DNA from: Treponema sp.
GTDB taxonomy: Bacteria > Spirochaetota > Spirochaetia > Treponematales > Breznakiellaceae
DNA: 40,156 nucleotides
Direction: 5' to 3'
Assembly (NCBI GenBank): GCA_031266095.1
Contig: JAISBR010000079.1
Location: forward strand, 1-40,156
Shown piece after piece: positions 24,910 to 32,900 of the stretch. The position numbers were made by a program, and so were the translations under genes. Position 1 is the first letter of the stretch, and each line of letters opens with the position of its first letter. The notes under the pieces were generated by a model. That model worked only from the letters and a program-made list of their open reading frames with translations. It searched no databases and had not been told where the DNA came from.

Positions 24910-26997
24910 ATGTTTCTCCGTTCCCTTGCCGCGCCGCTTTCCGATGTCCGGGGCATAGGTCCCGTACTGACGCCTAAGTTTGCCCGGCTGGGGATACGTA
25001 ACGCGGCGGGCCTCCTCTGCCATTATCCCCGCGACTGGGAGGATCGGGGCCGGCGGATACCGATACAGGATTTTCGCCGTTCACGGGTCTGCACTGAGGT
25101 TACGGTCATGGCCCATGACTGGATAGGCTTCGGCAGGATGAGGACACTTAAGGTTCACGTTGAGGATGAAAGCGGCAGGGCGGCGCTGCTCTGTTTTAAC
25201 CGGCCCTGGCTGGAAAAACAGCTTGTCTCAGGCCGCCGCTACCATTTGTGGGGCCGTTTTTATTACAAGTACGGTGAGGTACAGTCCAGTTCTTTTGAAA
25301 TTGAGCCGGTCGTTCCCGGCCGGCCCGCCGGTTTCGGCCGCATACTGCCGGTGTACCCCCTGAGCGCCGGTCTCAGCCAGGCAATGCTTCGCCGTTTCGT
25401 TTCCCGCGCTCTTGAGCAATACGCTCAAAATCTGGAGGATGAACTTCCCGCCGAAATTATCGAACGGGACAGGCTGCTCCCCAAAACCGCCGCGATTCGG
25501 GCTGTTCACTTTCCCGCCTCCGGCTTGGAACTGGAACAGGCCAGGAAGACGCTTATCTATGAGGAACTCTTTTACCTCGAAATAATGGTAGGCCGCCGTG
25601 CCCTCGCGCGGAAAAAAAGCGGCGCCGGGCTTTCAAATTCCCCGGCGCGATTTGCAAATCACGGATTTTCCCCGCTGCAGCGGCGGCTGCTTGAGCGGCT
25701 GAGCTTCTCCCTTACCGCCGGGCAGGAGGAGGCCGCCGCCGATATTAACCGTGATATGGCGCATAATAGCATGTCTCCTATGGCGCGTCTTTTGCAGGGC
25801 GATGTGGGCTCAGGGAAAACCCTGGTCTCTTTTCTGGCCGCCCTCCGGGCCGTGGAGGACGGCGGACAGGCGGCGATCATGGCGCCTACCGAGCTGCTTG
25901 CCCGGCAGCACGCGGAAAACGCCGCCCGGCTTTTAGAACCGCTGGGGCCGAGGATCGCCTTTCTCACCGGGAATATAAAGGCCGCCGGCAGGAAGGAACT
26001 TCTGCGGAGCCTCGCTTCAGGTGAAGTCGATATAGTCGTTGGAACCCACGCGCTTTTTTCAAGGGATGTAAACTATAAAAACCTCGTGCTTGTGGTAATT
26101 GACGAACAGCACCGTTTTGGCGTAACCCAGCGTTCTCTCATCATGGCAAAAGGCGAGCAGCCCCATCTTTTGATGATGAGCGCCACTCCCATTCCCCGGA
26201 CTCTGGCGCTGACGGTTTTCGGCGATATGGATGTGTCGGTCATTCGGGATTTACCGCCGGGAAGGAAGCCGATCAAGACTCACCTGGCAAAAGAATCCAA
26301 CGAAGGCAAGGTCTACGATTTTGTGCGCGAAGAACTTGCCGCCGGCCGTCAGGCCTATTTTGTCTATCCCCTGATTGAGGGCGGTGATGAGGCGGACCTG
26401 AAGGACGCGGTCTCCATGGCGGAACGTCTGGCGCGGGAAGTTTTTCCCCGTTTCCCCCTCGCCCTGGTTCACTCAAAACTTGACGAGGAAAAAAAGCGGC
26501 TGACCATGGACCGTTTCCGCGCCGGAGAGATAAAAATCCTCGTTGCTACCAGCGTGGTGGAAGTGGGTGTGGATGTGCCCAACGCCGCTTGCATGGTCAT
26601 TGAGCACGCCGAGCGCTTCGGCCTTTCCGCCCTTCACCAGCTCCGGGGCCGGGTCGGCCGGGGCCGGGAACAGTCCTACTGTTTTCTCGTCTATTCCGAT
26701 GAACTCACCGAAGACGGGAAAGCAAGGCTGAAGGTGATGCTTGAAAATTCAGACGGCTTTGTCATTGCCGAGGAGGATTTAAAACTCCGCGGCCCCGGCC
26801 AAATTGCCGGTATTGAGCAGTCAGGGTACCTTGACCTGGGTATTGCCAATCCCGTTAGAGACGCCGAGGAACTTTCCCGCGCCAGAACCGACGCTTTCGC
26901 GATTCTGGAAACGGACCCGGACCTGCTTTTGCCGAGCGCCCATATTATCGCCAGGGTGCTTGAGGAAGCGCCGCCCTTTGGGGTAGTTGCGTTCTGA
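24910..26997 (+). CDS. recG: ATP-dependent DNA helicase RecG
   Basis: Branch-migration helicase of 695 residues that remodels stalled replication forks and recombination intermediates. The N-terminal wedge/OB domain (about 1-190) starts with LSDVRGIGPVLTPKFARLGI. The helicase core has Walker A LLQGDVGSGKT (about residue 297), the DEQH box VVIDEQHRFG (about 398), MSATPIPRTLALT, VATSVVEVGVDVPNA, and motif VI LHQLRGRVGRG (about 576). The C-terminal TRG-like segment includes LKLRGPGQIAGIEQSG. It is the end of the dnaE-yggT-recG string, which joins replication with fork repair. Confidence 0.96.
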   Translation: MFLRSLAAPLSDVRGIGPVLTPKFARLGIRNAAGLLCHYPRDWEDRGRRIPIQDFRRSRVCTEVTVMAHDWIGFGRMRTLKVHVEDESGRAALLCFNRPWLEKQLVSGRRYHLWGRFYYKYGEVQSSSFEIEPVVPGRPAGFGRILPVYPLSAGLSQAMLRRFVSRALEQYAQNLEDELPAEIIERDRLLPKTAAIRAVHFPASGLELEQARKTLIYEELFYLEIMVGRRALARKKSGAGLSNSPARFANHGFSPLQRRLLERLSFSLTAGQEEAAADINRDMAHNSMSPMARLLQGDVGSGKTLVSFLAALRAVEDGGQAAIMAPTELLARQHAENAARLLEPLGPRIAFLTGNIKAAGRKELLRSLASGEVDIVVGTHALFSRDVNYKNLVLVVIDEQHRFGVTQRSLIMAKGEQPHLLMMSATPIPRTLALTVFGDMDVSVIRDLPPGRKPIKTHLAKESNEGKVYDFVREELAAGRQAYFVYPLIEGGDEADLKDAVSMAERLAREVFPRFPLALVHSKLDEEKKRLTMDRFRAGEIKILVATSVVEVGVDVPNAACMVIEHAERFGLSALHQLRGRVGRGREQSYCFLVYSDELTEDGKARLKVMLENSDGFVIAEEDLKLRGPGQIAGIEQSGYLDLGIANPVRDAEELSRARTDAFAILETDPDLLLPSAHIIARVLEEAPPFGVVAF

Positions 26998-27054
26998 CAG
27001 TCGCCGCTCCCTTTTGGCGTTAAAAACTCGACCCGGCGGTTCCATCAGGTAACG

Positions 27055-27843
27055 CTATCGCGCCGCCACGGTTTGGCGCACCTGGCTGTCGGCAAATCCG
27101 TCGATGGATCTGACCAGAGCGAGCCAGTAGTTTGCCTCGGTTTCAGAGGTATAGGGACCCACCCGTACCCGGTACCAGGTCTTGCCGTCTACCGCCCGGT
27201 TTTCGATGATCGAGGTGATGCCTTTCGCGGCAAGGGTTTCCTTTACCCCTTCGGCCCTGACCTGGGTGGAAAACGCGCCGGTTTGGACCCAGTAATCGCT
27301 GCGGGCTTTGCTTTGAACGGTTGCCGCTGCCGGTTTAGCCGCAACAGCGGGCTTGGCCGCCGCCGGCTTAGCGGCGGGTTTAGCCGTCGACACAGAGGGA
27401 GCGGCAGGAGGGCTCGCGGTAACAGGCCGCGCCGCAGTCTCGACCGGAGTGTCGGGGACTGCGGCTGTACTGGGCTTAGGAACATTGATGATCACCCGGG
27501 CCGAACTTTCCCCTTCGCTGTTTTCCACTGTGTATGTAGTGTTTGGCCTTTCACCGTTTATGTAAAAATTGGTTTCCTGCGTCGCGTTTGCCGAGGGAGA
27601 CGGCTGTATACCCCTAATACTATCCGTATTTTTCACCATATCCACGGCGTCTACCGTCGCCGGCTGGGGGGGGGAACTCTCGTATGGCAGGGTTCCGCTT
27701 CTGCCCGAAGCTATGGGCCGGCTTGAGGAAAAGGCGGTCCCGCTCCCCGGCTTGGGTGAAAATATCAAAATGGAGGCGCTGATAATAACAACAAGGAAAA
27801 CGCCTACCGAAATAGCCACCAGCAACAGTTTTTTCTTTTCCAT
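27055..27843 (-). CDS. SPOR-domain membrane protein
   Basis: Protein of 262 residues: a basic start MEKKKLLL, one membrane segment (about 8-30), a long Pro/Ala/Ser-rich spacer (about 35-180) and a C-terminal SPOR domain (about 183-262) with YWVQTGAFS and WYRVRVGPYTSETEA. SPOR domains bind peptidoglycan stripped of stem peptides and often gather at division sites. The spacer has Lys-Pro-Ala repeats and should span the periplasm. ATG 27843, with GGTGGAG upstream, is preferred over a TTG three codons earlier. It follows coaE by about 46 bases. Confidence 0.88.
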   Translation of the reverse strand: MEKKKLLLVAISVGVFLVVIISASILIFSPKPGSGTAFSSSRPIASGRSGTLPYESSPPQPATVDAVDMVKNTDSIRGIQPSPSANATQETNFYINGERPNTTYTVENSEGESSARVIINVPKPSTAAVPDTPVETAARPVTASPPAAPSVSTAKPAAKPAAAKPAVAAKPAAATVQSKARSDYWVQTGAFSTQVRAEGVKETLAAKGITSIIENRAVDGKTWYRVRVGPYTSETEANYWLALVRSIDGFADSQVRQTVAAR

Positions 27844-27889
27844 AAATAACAATCTCCACCAACAAAGCGCGGGGACTTAAGCCGCCGCC

Positions 27890-28507
27890 TCAGCAGCTGC
27901 AGCGCACACCCGCCTCTATCAAAATTTCATCAATCCTGCGCTCTAATTTCGCTTGGAAACGCTGGGAAGCCGCCGGTAAAAACCCTCGGTTCTTTACCCT
28001 GTAAATATCGGCTTTTCCAGCTAAATATTGAGTGGTGAAATCCTTCTGGCTGGCAAAGCGTTTGAACAGGGCAAGCCAGGAAAGCCGGTCCCGCTTGCGG
28101 GCCCGCAGCAGCCGGGTTAAAAAAGGGGCCTCGACCAGAATGAGGCAATCCAGCCGCTTAAAAACCGAAGACCGGTGGAGCAGGGCTGCGTTGATAACAC
28201 AGGTTTTCATCCCCCGCCCGTCGATCCATTTCTCGGTCAGTATATTTGCCGCCGGATGTACAATAGCTTCCAGGGCGGCCAGTTCTTCAGGCCTGCCGAA
28301 CACCCTCTCTGCCAGCCGCCGCCGGTCCACAGTGCCGTCGGACTGCCTGATGTTAGAACCGAAGCGGGCCGTAATCGCCTCCTTTTCCATCTCAATGACC
28401 GCGTATCCCAGCTTGTCCACATCCAGTACCGGCAGCCCCAGCTGCTCCAGAAGGGCGGCTATGTGGTTTTTCCCCGCGCAATAGGTTCCGGTAAGGCCGA
28501 TAAACAT
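27890..28507 (-). CDS. coaE: Dephospho-CoA kinase, variant P-loop
   Basis: Final enzyme of coenzyme A synthesis, phosphorylating the ribose 3'-OH of dephospho-CoA; 205 residues, normal length. The P-loop reads GLTGTYCAGKNHIA; the Ser/Thr that normally follows the invariant Lys is Asn here. The substrate-site Asp lies in VLDVDKLGY, and the family helix ALEAIVHP (with His) and IVHPAANIL are clear. KRDRLSWLALFKRFASQKDF is the lid region. The Asn may be a spirochaete lineage trait rather than a defect. Ribosome binding site weak. Confidence 0.85.
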   Translation of the reverse strand: MFIGLTGTYCAGKNHIAALLEQLGLPVLDVDKLGYAVIEMEKEAITARFGSNIRQSDGTVDRRRLAERVFGRPEELAALEAIVHPAANILTEKWIDGRGMKTCVINAALLHRSSVFKRLDCLILVEAPFLTRLLRARKRDRLSWLALFKRFASQKDFTTQYLAGKADIYRVKNRGFLPAASQRFQAKLERRIDEILIEAGVRCSC

Positions 28508-28552
28508 ACTTTAACATCGGCAGGATGGGGCTTCTAGCGGCATCTTTTGCCG

Positions 28553-28575
28553 ATGATACAGCATACATGTATCAT
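28553..28575. promoter_or_regulatory. 8-bp palindrome, possible enhancer site upstream of hsp20
   Basis: ATGATACA (28553-28560) and TGTATCAT (28568-28575) are perfect arms around a seven-base centre. The site is about 200 bp upstream of the predicted sigma-54 promoter, a usual distance for an activator-binding site. It could equally be the end structure of a transcript. Confidence 0.45.
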
Positions 28576-28587
28576 ATCGACACATTC

Positions 28588-28643
28588 GTCCAGGCAAAAA
28601 TGACCCATTGGTATCATTTTTCCCCTTTTCAGACTGCCTGGAC
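28588..28643. repeat. Nested inverted repeat upstream of hsp20
   Basis: Outer arms GTCCAGGCA (28588-28596) and TGCCTGGAC (28635-28643) are perfect over 9 bp. Inner arms AAAAATGA (28596-28603) and TCATTTTT (28614-28621) are perfect over 8 bp. The whole would fold as a two-stage hairpin in DNA or RNA. Its role is unknown. Confidence 0.5.
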
Positions 28644-28664
28644 CAGGAGCCTGCTGCACTTGTA

Positions 28665-28695
28665 GGTTTTTGTACCACATTGTGCCGCAAAAACC
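28665..28695. repeat. Inverted repeat upstream of hsp20
   Basis: GGTTTTTG (28665-28672) and CAAAAACC (28688-28695) are perfect arms around 15 bases that themselves contain ACAxxGT-type symmetry. It lies about 65 bp upstream of the sigma-54 promoter. Confidence 0.45.
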
Positions 28696-28732
28696 ACGAT
28701 TATCCGGCATCCTTACGCAGTTTGCAAGGTAA

Positions 28733-28755
28733 AAAATCACCTGACAGGCGATTTT
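28733..28755. promoter_or_regulatory. Inverted repeat abutting the sigma-54 promoter
   Basis: AAAATC (28733-28738) faces GATTTT (28750-28755), with CTG/CAG inside. It ends six bases before the -24 element at 28762, a position where a protein could help or hinder polymerase. Confidence 0.4.
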
Positions 28756-28761
28756 GGAGAC

Positions 28762-28779
28762 TTGGCATAATTATTGCTA
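28762..28779 (+). promoter_or_regulatory. Sigma-54 (RpoN) promoter for hsp20
   Basis: TTGGCATAATTATTGCTA carries the invariant GG (28764-28765) and GC (28776-28777) with the exact 10-base spacing of -24/-12 promoters. It also matches the flanking TTGGCA and TTGCTA of the consensus. It lies about 100 bases upstream of the hsp20 start and on the correct strand. Confidence 0.75.
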
Positions 28780-28816
28780 GTATATAAGTGTCGACGAGGA
28801 AAAGAGTGGAGAGCAC

Positions 28817-28867
28817 ATGGGTCCGTTGGGCCGGAGCCGCCGCCTTAAATCCCGCCGGATAACATAA
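28817..28867 (+). CDS. Short basic leader ORF before hsp20
   Basis: An ATG with GGAG five bases upstream opens 16 codons, MGPLGRSRRLKSRRIT, ending in TAA at 28865-28867. Six of 16 residues are Arg or Lys. The stop overlaps the first bases of the hsp20 ribosome binding site (AAGGAG, 28866-28871), so translating the leader could affect access to hsp20. It may also be a chance ORF. Confidence 0.35.
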   Translation: MGPLGRSRRLKSRRIT

Positions 28868-28878
28868 GGAGATATAGT

Positions 28879-29331
28879 ATGAAAGCGATGACTATGTATC
28901 GTCCCAACACAATCCAAAACGCGCTGAGCGATTTCGATCGCTACTTTGAGTCCTTTTTTGGGGACTCCTTCCTGGCGCCCGCGACCAGGATTTTGAATCA
29001 CCTTCCCGCGGTGGATATCCAGGAAACCGAGAACGCCTACCTTGTGGATATGGAACTGCCCGGCTACGATGAGAAAGGCATTGATATTCATTTGGACGGC
29101 TCAAGCCTTTCCATTGCTTCCAAGCAGGAAGAGACCGGTGAGGCGAAAAAGGAAGAGGGAACCTTCATCTTTCGGGAACGGAGGCTCAACGCCTTCAACC
29201 GTTCTTTCAAGCTGCCCGAGAACGCCGATCCTGACGCGGTGACTGCGGCCTTCAAAAACGGCGTCCTCCACCTGGAAATCAAAAAGCGGCCTGAAGCCCG
29301 GAAGCGGACCATCCCGATCAATATGAATTAA
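28879..29331 (+). CDS. Hsp20/alpha-crystallin small heat-shock protein
   Basis: ATP-independent holdase of 150 residues that keeps unfolding proteins soluble. The N-terminal arm (1-40) contains the usual Phe-rich FDRYFESFFGDSF. The alpha-crystallin domain (about 45-138) starts with LPAVDIQETENAYLVDMELPG and ends with the conserved AAFKNGVLHLEIKK. The tail has the I-x-I-type TIPINMN. AAGGAG lies eight bases before the ATG. A sigma-54-type promoter rather than a heat-shock CIRCE element is seen upstream, which would tie expression to an RpoN activator. A T-tailed terminator follows. Confidence 0.93.
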   Translation: MKAMTMYRPNTIQNALSDFDRYFESFFGDSFLAPATRILNHLPAVDIQETENAYLVDMELPGYDEKGIDIHLDGSSLSIASKQEETGEAKKEEGTFIFRERRLNAFNRSFKLPENADPDAVTAAFKNGVLHLEIKKRPEARKRTIPINMN

Positions 29332-29380
29332 GGCAGCACAAGCCTTAGCAGCTTTGCAAACATTAAAAAAAGTGAGACTG

Positions 29381-29410
29381 CCGCCGGGGTTTAAGCCCGG
29401 CGGTTTTTTT
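29381..29410 (+). terminator. Rho-independent terminator of hsp20
   Basis: CCGCCGGG (29381-29388) and CCCGGCGG (29396-29403) form a perfect GC-rich stem with a seven-base loop, followed by seven T. Confidence 0.9.
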
Positions 29411-29430
29411 GTGTCCGGCGCTAAATTCGC

Positions 29431-29459
29431 TTGATCGATGGGCAGATTTACTTTAATTT
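29431..29459 (+). promoter_or_regulatory. Predicted promoter of guanine deaminase
   Basis: A -35-like TTGATC (29431-29436), a 17-base spacer and a -10-like TAATTT (29454-29459) lie just after the hsp20 terminator and about 30 bases before the chosen start codon. Confidence 0.4.
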
Positions 29460-29487
29460 TAATACGGAGTTTAATTATCATTTACAG

Positions 29488-30789
29488 ATGAAAAATTTCG
29501 TTGTACAGGGCGATATTTGTTGGAGCAAGGATCCATACACTCTTGAAACCAAAACCGGCGCTTTTCTTGTATGCGTTGACGGAAAATCCGCTGGCGTCTT
29601 TTCCCGGCTGCCGGAACAATACGCCGCCTTTCCTCTTGTTGATTATTCGGGGCGTCTGGTCATACCCGGCCTGGTTGATATTCACACCCACGCCCCGCAG
29701 TTTGCCTTCCGCGGCCTGGGGATGGATTTGGAACTCCTTGACTGGCTCGAAACCCGCGCGTTCCCGGAAGAAGCGAAATACCGGGATCCGGAATACGCCC
29801 GGCTCGCGTACGGTCTTTTAGTTGAGCATCTTAAACGAGGTCCCAATACCCGGCTGATCATTTTCGCTACTGTCCACGCGCCGGCCACGCTGTTCCTCAT
29901 GGATCAGCTGGAAGAATCCGGCCTCGTGAGTCTTGCGGGCAAAGTGAACATGGACCGGAACAGTCCCGGCAACCTGCGGGAGGCAGGCGCCGCCGCTTCG
30001 TTAGCTGAAACCAATGAATGGCTTGACGCCTGTTTTTCGCGTAACAATGGATCCGGATATAAAAACACCGGGCCTATCCTCACTCCGCGCTTTATTCCCT
30101 CCTGCAGCGATGAACTTATGCGGGGTCTTAGGGACTTGCGGGAAAAATATGATCTGCCCGTCCAGTCCCATCTTTCGGAAAACAAAAAAGAAATCGCGTG
30201 GGTCAGGGAACTCTGTCCCGAAAGCGGCGGCTACGGCGCGGCATACGACAGCTTTGGCCTTTTCGGCGGGGCCGCCGCGCCGACGGTGATGGCCCACTGC
30301 GTCTGGTCCGATGAACAGGAAATCGCCCTCATGGCGGAACGGGGGGTATTCGCCGCCCATTGCCCCCAATCCAATACCAACCTGTCCTCAGGCATCGCCC
30401 CGGTACGTCGTTTTCTTGAGGCCGGAGTTCAGGTGGGTCTGGGAACTGATGTGGCCGGCGGCGTTCACAGTTCCATATTCCGGGCAATGGTTGACGCTAT
30501 CCAGGTTTCAAAACTCCGCCGTCCCCTGCTTGGCGTTAACGAAAAGGCCCTCAGCCTGGAAGAGGCCTTTTACCTGGGAACCGCCGGGGGCGGCGCGTTT
30601 TTTGAAAACTGCGGTATGGGAAAGGCAGGCTCTTTTGAGCCGGGCTGTGATTTTGACGCGCTGGTTATTGATGACGCGGATCTGGCCGCGCCCTTTGAGA
30701 TTTCAATCCGCGAGCGCCTTGAACGGGTGGTGTACCTTTCGGATGAGCGGCATATCGCGGCCAAGTATGTGCGGGGACGGGTATTGTAA
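29488..30789 (+). CDS. guaD: Guanine deaminase
   Basis: Amidohydrolase that turns guanine into xanthine and ammonia, 433 residues from ATG 29488. Zinc ligands fit the family: HTH (about residue 66) in VDIHTHAPQFAFRGLGMDLE, His in VQSHLSENKKEIAW, His in VMAHCVW, and Asp in GLGTDVAGG. PQFAFRG and HCPQSNTNLSSG are guanine deaminase signatures. The frame extends 19 codons upstream to a TTG, but that stretch overlaps the predicted promoter and is not conserved-looking. It is a single-gene unit after hsp20 and gives the cell a purine nitrogen source. Confidence 0.92.
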   Translation: MKNFVVQGDICWSKDPYTLETKTGAFLVCVDGKSAGVFSRLPEQYAAFPLVDYSGRLVIPGLVDIHTHAPQFAFRGLGMDLELLDWLETRAFPEEAKYRDPEYARLAYGLLVEHLKRGPNTRLIIFATVHAPATLFLMDQLEESGLVSLAGKVNMDRNSPGNLREAGAAASLAETNEWLDACFSRNNGSGYKNTGPILTPRFIPSCSDELMRGLRDLREKYDLPVQSHLSENKKEIAWVRELCPESGGYGAAYDSFGLFGGAAAPTVMAHCVWSDEQEIALMAERGVFAAHCPQSNTNLSSGIAPVRRFLEAGVQVGLGTDVAGGVHSSIFRAMVDAIQVSKLRRPLLGVNEKALSLEEAFYLGTAGGGAFFENCGMGKAGSFEPGCDFDALVIDDADLAAPFEISIRERLERVVYLSDERHIAAKYVRGRVL

Positions 30790-30800
30790 TAGGCCGCCGG

Positions 30801-32024
30801 TTAGGCCGCTTCGCGCTTCCTGACCTTGATTGTCGCGGCGTACAGGCTGTTGCAGAGCCCCAGAAATGCGGAGCATGAAAAGAGCGCCTCAATGCCCACC
30901 AGTTTCCAAATAAGGCCCCCCAGAAGGGCAATGAGAATGCTGATCACATGGTTCACCGATATTCCGGTGGAGATGGTAGCGGTCATCTCTTCCTGATTGG
31001 CGGCGATTTCCTGTACATAGACGTTACTCGCCATGCTCGCCACTGAAATTATCCCGTCCAGTATATAGTTGATGCAGACTACATAAAAGGCGATGTGCAT
31101 AGGAAACAGCAGGTGCGAAAAACCATAAAAGAAACAGACCACAACCAGAATCAGCGTATCGGTGACCATGATGATCTTATAGCCTACGCGGTCAATAAGC
31201 TTTCCGATCAGGGGACTGACGATAAAACTAAACAGGGCGCTTGCCGCGAGCAGCAGGGAAATGATCGATGTATCCGCCCCGTAGTTGAGGATCAGCACAT
31301 AAGGGCCGAAGGTGATGAATATCTGCTTGCGCGCGCCGTAAAATACTTCCAGCATATAGAACGTGAAAAACTTGCGGGCAAAATAGAAACGCCGCCGTTT
31401 GACTTTGGGGCCTTTCTCGCTCATGGCCAGCGCCACCAGAGTCGCCGCGAGCATCAGCGCGGCTGCGGCGGCAAAAATTGTTTTAAACTGAAAGAGCTTT
31501 TCCAACCCAGACCGTGAAAACAGAAAGAAGGCCCCGGTCACGATCAGAAAGCCTACGATGTTTCCACCGTGGCCCAGGGCGCTGGTAATTCCCAGGGAGG
31601 CTCCTCCCTTGTCCTTGTTGGCGAGATCCAGTGAAATAGAAGTCCGTACCGGCATAATGATGTGCTCACCGCCGCTATAGATCACCATAAGGATAACTAC
31701 GATGACTTTTCCCTGTCCCGCCAGCAGAAAACCGACCAGCCCCGCGAACATCAGGGCCACGCCGATTTTGAATATCCGGTTTTCGGTGAACCGGTACATC
31801 CAGGCTAGAAAAAGAACCAGCAGCAGCCCCGGCAGTTCCCGGCAGAATTCCACGATCCCCCGTTCAAACGCGTCGATGTGGACCGCTTCCGCCAGAAAAT
31901 TGTCCTGTATTCCCTTAAAGAGACCCGCAGCCACGCCGGAGAGAATCAGCACGCTCAGGAAGCGGCCGATTTTTGCGTCGGTCCGGTAAATACCCGCAAG
32001 CACAGCAAGACGAGGAAAAGCCAT
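30801..32024 (-). CDS. MFS-type membrane transporter
   Basis: Membrane protein of 407 residues with about 12 hydrophobic segments and the two-halves layout of the major facilitator superfamily. RISLDLANKDKGGASLGI-like loop sequence follows the first half, and a cytoplasmic KGPKVKRRRF loop lies between halves. The frame stays open 64 codons further upstream, but ATG 32024 gives a normal MFS N-terminus. No clear ribosome binding site precedes it; a TATATATT stretch immediately upstream could be a -10 of a leaderless message. Substrate cannot be told from the sequence. It is convergent with guaD. Confidence 0.78.
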   Translation of the reverse strand: MAFPRLAVLAGIYRTDAKIGRFLSVLILSGVAAGLFKGIQDNFLAEAVHIDAFERGIVEFCRELPGLLLVLFLAWMYRFTENRIFKIGVALMFAGLVGFLLAGQGKVIVVILMVIYSGGEHIIMPVRTSISLDLANKDKGGASLGITSALGHGGNIVGFLIVTGAFFLFSRSGLEKLFQFKTIFAAAAALMLAATLVALAMSEKGPKVKRRRFYFARKFFTFYMLEVFYGARKQIFITFGPYVLILNYGADTSIISLLLAASALFSFIVSPLIGKLIDRVGYKIIMVTDTLILVVVCFFYGFSHLLFPMHIAFYVVCINYILDGIISVASMASNVYVQEIAANQEEMTATISTGISVNHVISILIALLGGLIWKLVGIEALFSCSAFLGLCNSLYAATIKVRKREAA

Positions 32025-32145
32025 GATCAATATATAGCACAACCGGAGATTAGAGAATAGCCGGTTGGGAACCTGTCGCGTGAAATTCAGAGTAAAAATC
32101 ATCATATTGGCGGTTTTTTGGGATTTTTGGCGTGAAACACAATAA

Positions 32146-32177
32146 AATCCCGGCAGGGGGTATGCACGACCGGGATT
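32146..32177. promoter_or_regulatory. Hairpin just upstream of the FKBP genes
   Basis: AATCCCGG (32146-32153) and CCGGGATT (32170-32177) are perfect 8-bp arms with a 16-base loop, 18 bases before the first FKBP start. It lies in the divergent gap with the MFS gene and has no T run. Confidence 0.5.
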
Positions 32178-32195
32178 ACAGGTTATGCTGAAAGA

Positions 32196-32894
32196 ATGAA
32201 ATATCAAATAAAGCAATATGTGTTGGCTGTCTCCCTGTGTGCTTTGATCTTTTGGGGCTGCAACAAGGACGAAAACACCGCCGATTCTCCCGCCTCGGGG
32301 GAGAATGTTTTTGACGCGGATACCAGTTACGCCATCGGCATGGATTTCGCTATGAACTTGAGGGAGAATGACTATATTCCGGATATTGACGCATTTTCCC
32401 GGGGTTTCAGGGACGCCATAACCGGCGGTGAAACCCGGTTCAGCCGTGATGAGGCGGGAACAAAAATCCAGCAGGCGATTATGTCAAGAATAGAAAAAGA
32501 GAACGAGAAATACAAGCAGTCGGAGATCGATTTTCTTGCTGAAAACAGTAAAAAGTCGGGTATTATCATAACGAACAGCGGACTGCAGTACGAGGTGATA
32601 GCTGAGGGAAGCGGTGCTAAACCGGCCGCCATGGATACGGTGCGGGTCGATTACGAGGGGACTCTTATAGACGGCTCAGTCTTTGACAGTTCTTATGCAC
32701 GGGGTGAACCCACAGAATTTCCCCTGAACGGGGTTATCCCTGGCTGGATTGAAGGCCTGCAGCTTATGAGTGTGGGGAGTAAATACAGATTCTATATCCC
32801 ATCGGAGCTGGCCTACGGTTCCCAGGGCGGGGGACCCATTCCTCCCTATGCCGCGTTGATTTTTAACGTGGAACTTCTTGATATAGTGAAGTAG
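32196..32894 (+). CDS. FKBP-type peptidyl-prolyl isomerase lipoprotein
   Basis: Exported prolyl isomerase of 232 residues. The signal peptide ends in a lipobox IFWGC, so Cys22 should be lipidated. An FKBP N-terminal dimerisation-type region (about 40-120) is followed by an FKBP catalytic domain (about 130-231). Active-site features include VRVDYEGTLIDGSVFDSSY, VIPGWIEGLQLMSVGSKY and IPSELAYGSQGGGPIPPYA. It should help fold outer-membrane or periplasmic proteins. A close paralogue starts seven bases after its stop. Confidence 0.92.
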   Translation: MKYQIKQYVLAVSLCALIFWGCNKDENTADSPASGENVFDADTSYAIGMDFAMNLRENDYIPDIDAFSRGFRDAITGGETRFSRDEAGTKIQQAIMSRIEKENEKYKQSEIDFLAENSKKSGIIITNSGLQYEVIAEGSGAKPAAMDTVRVDYEGTLIDGSVFDSSYARGEPTEFPLNGVIPGWIEGLQLMSVGSKYRFYIPSELAYGSQGGGPIPPYAALIFNVELLDIVK

Positions 32895-32900
32895 CCGATT

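Noticed and set aside
29431..29487. Upstream extension of guanine deaminase to TTG 29431
   Set aside because: It overlaps a plausible promoter and adds residues not typical of the family.
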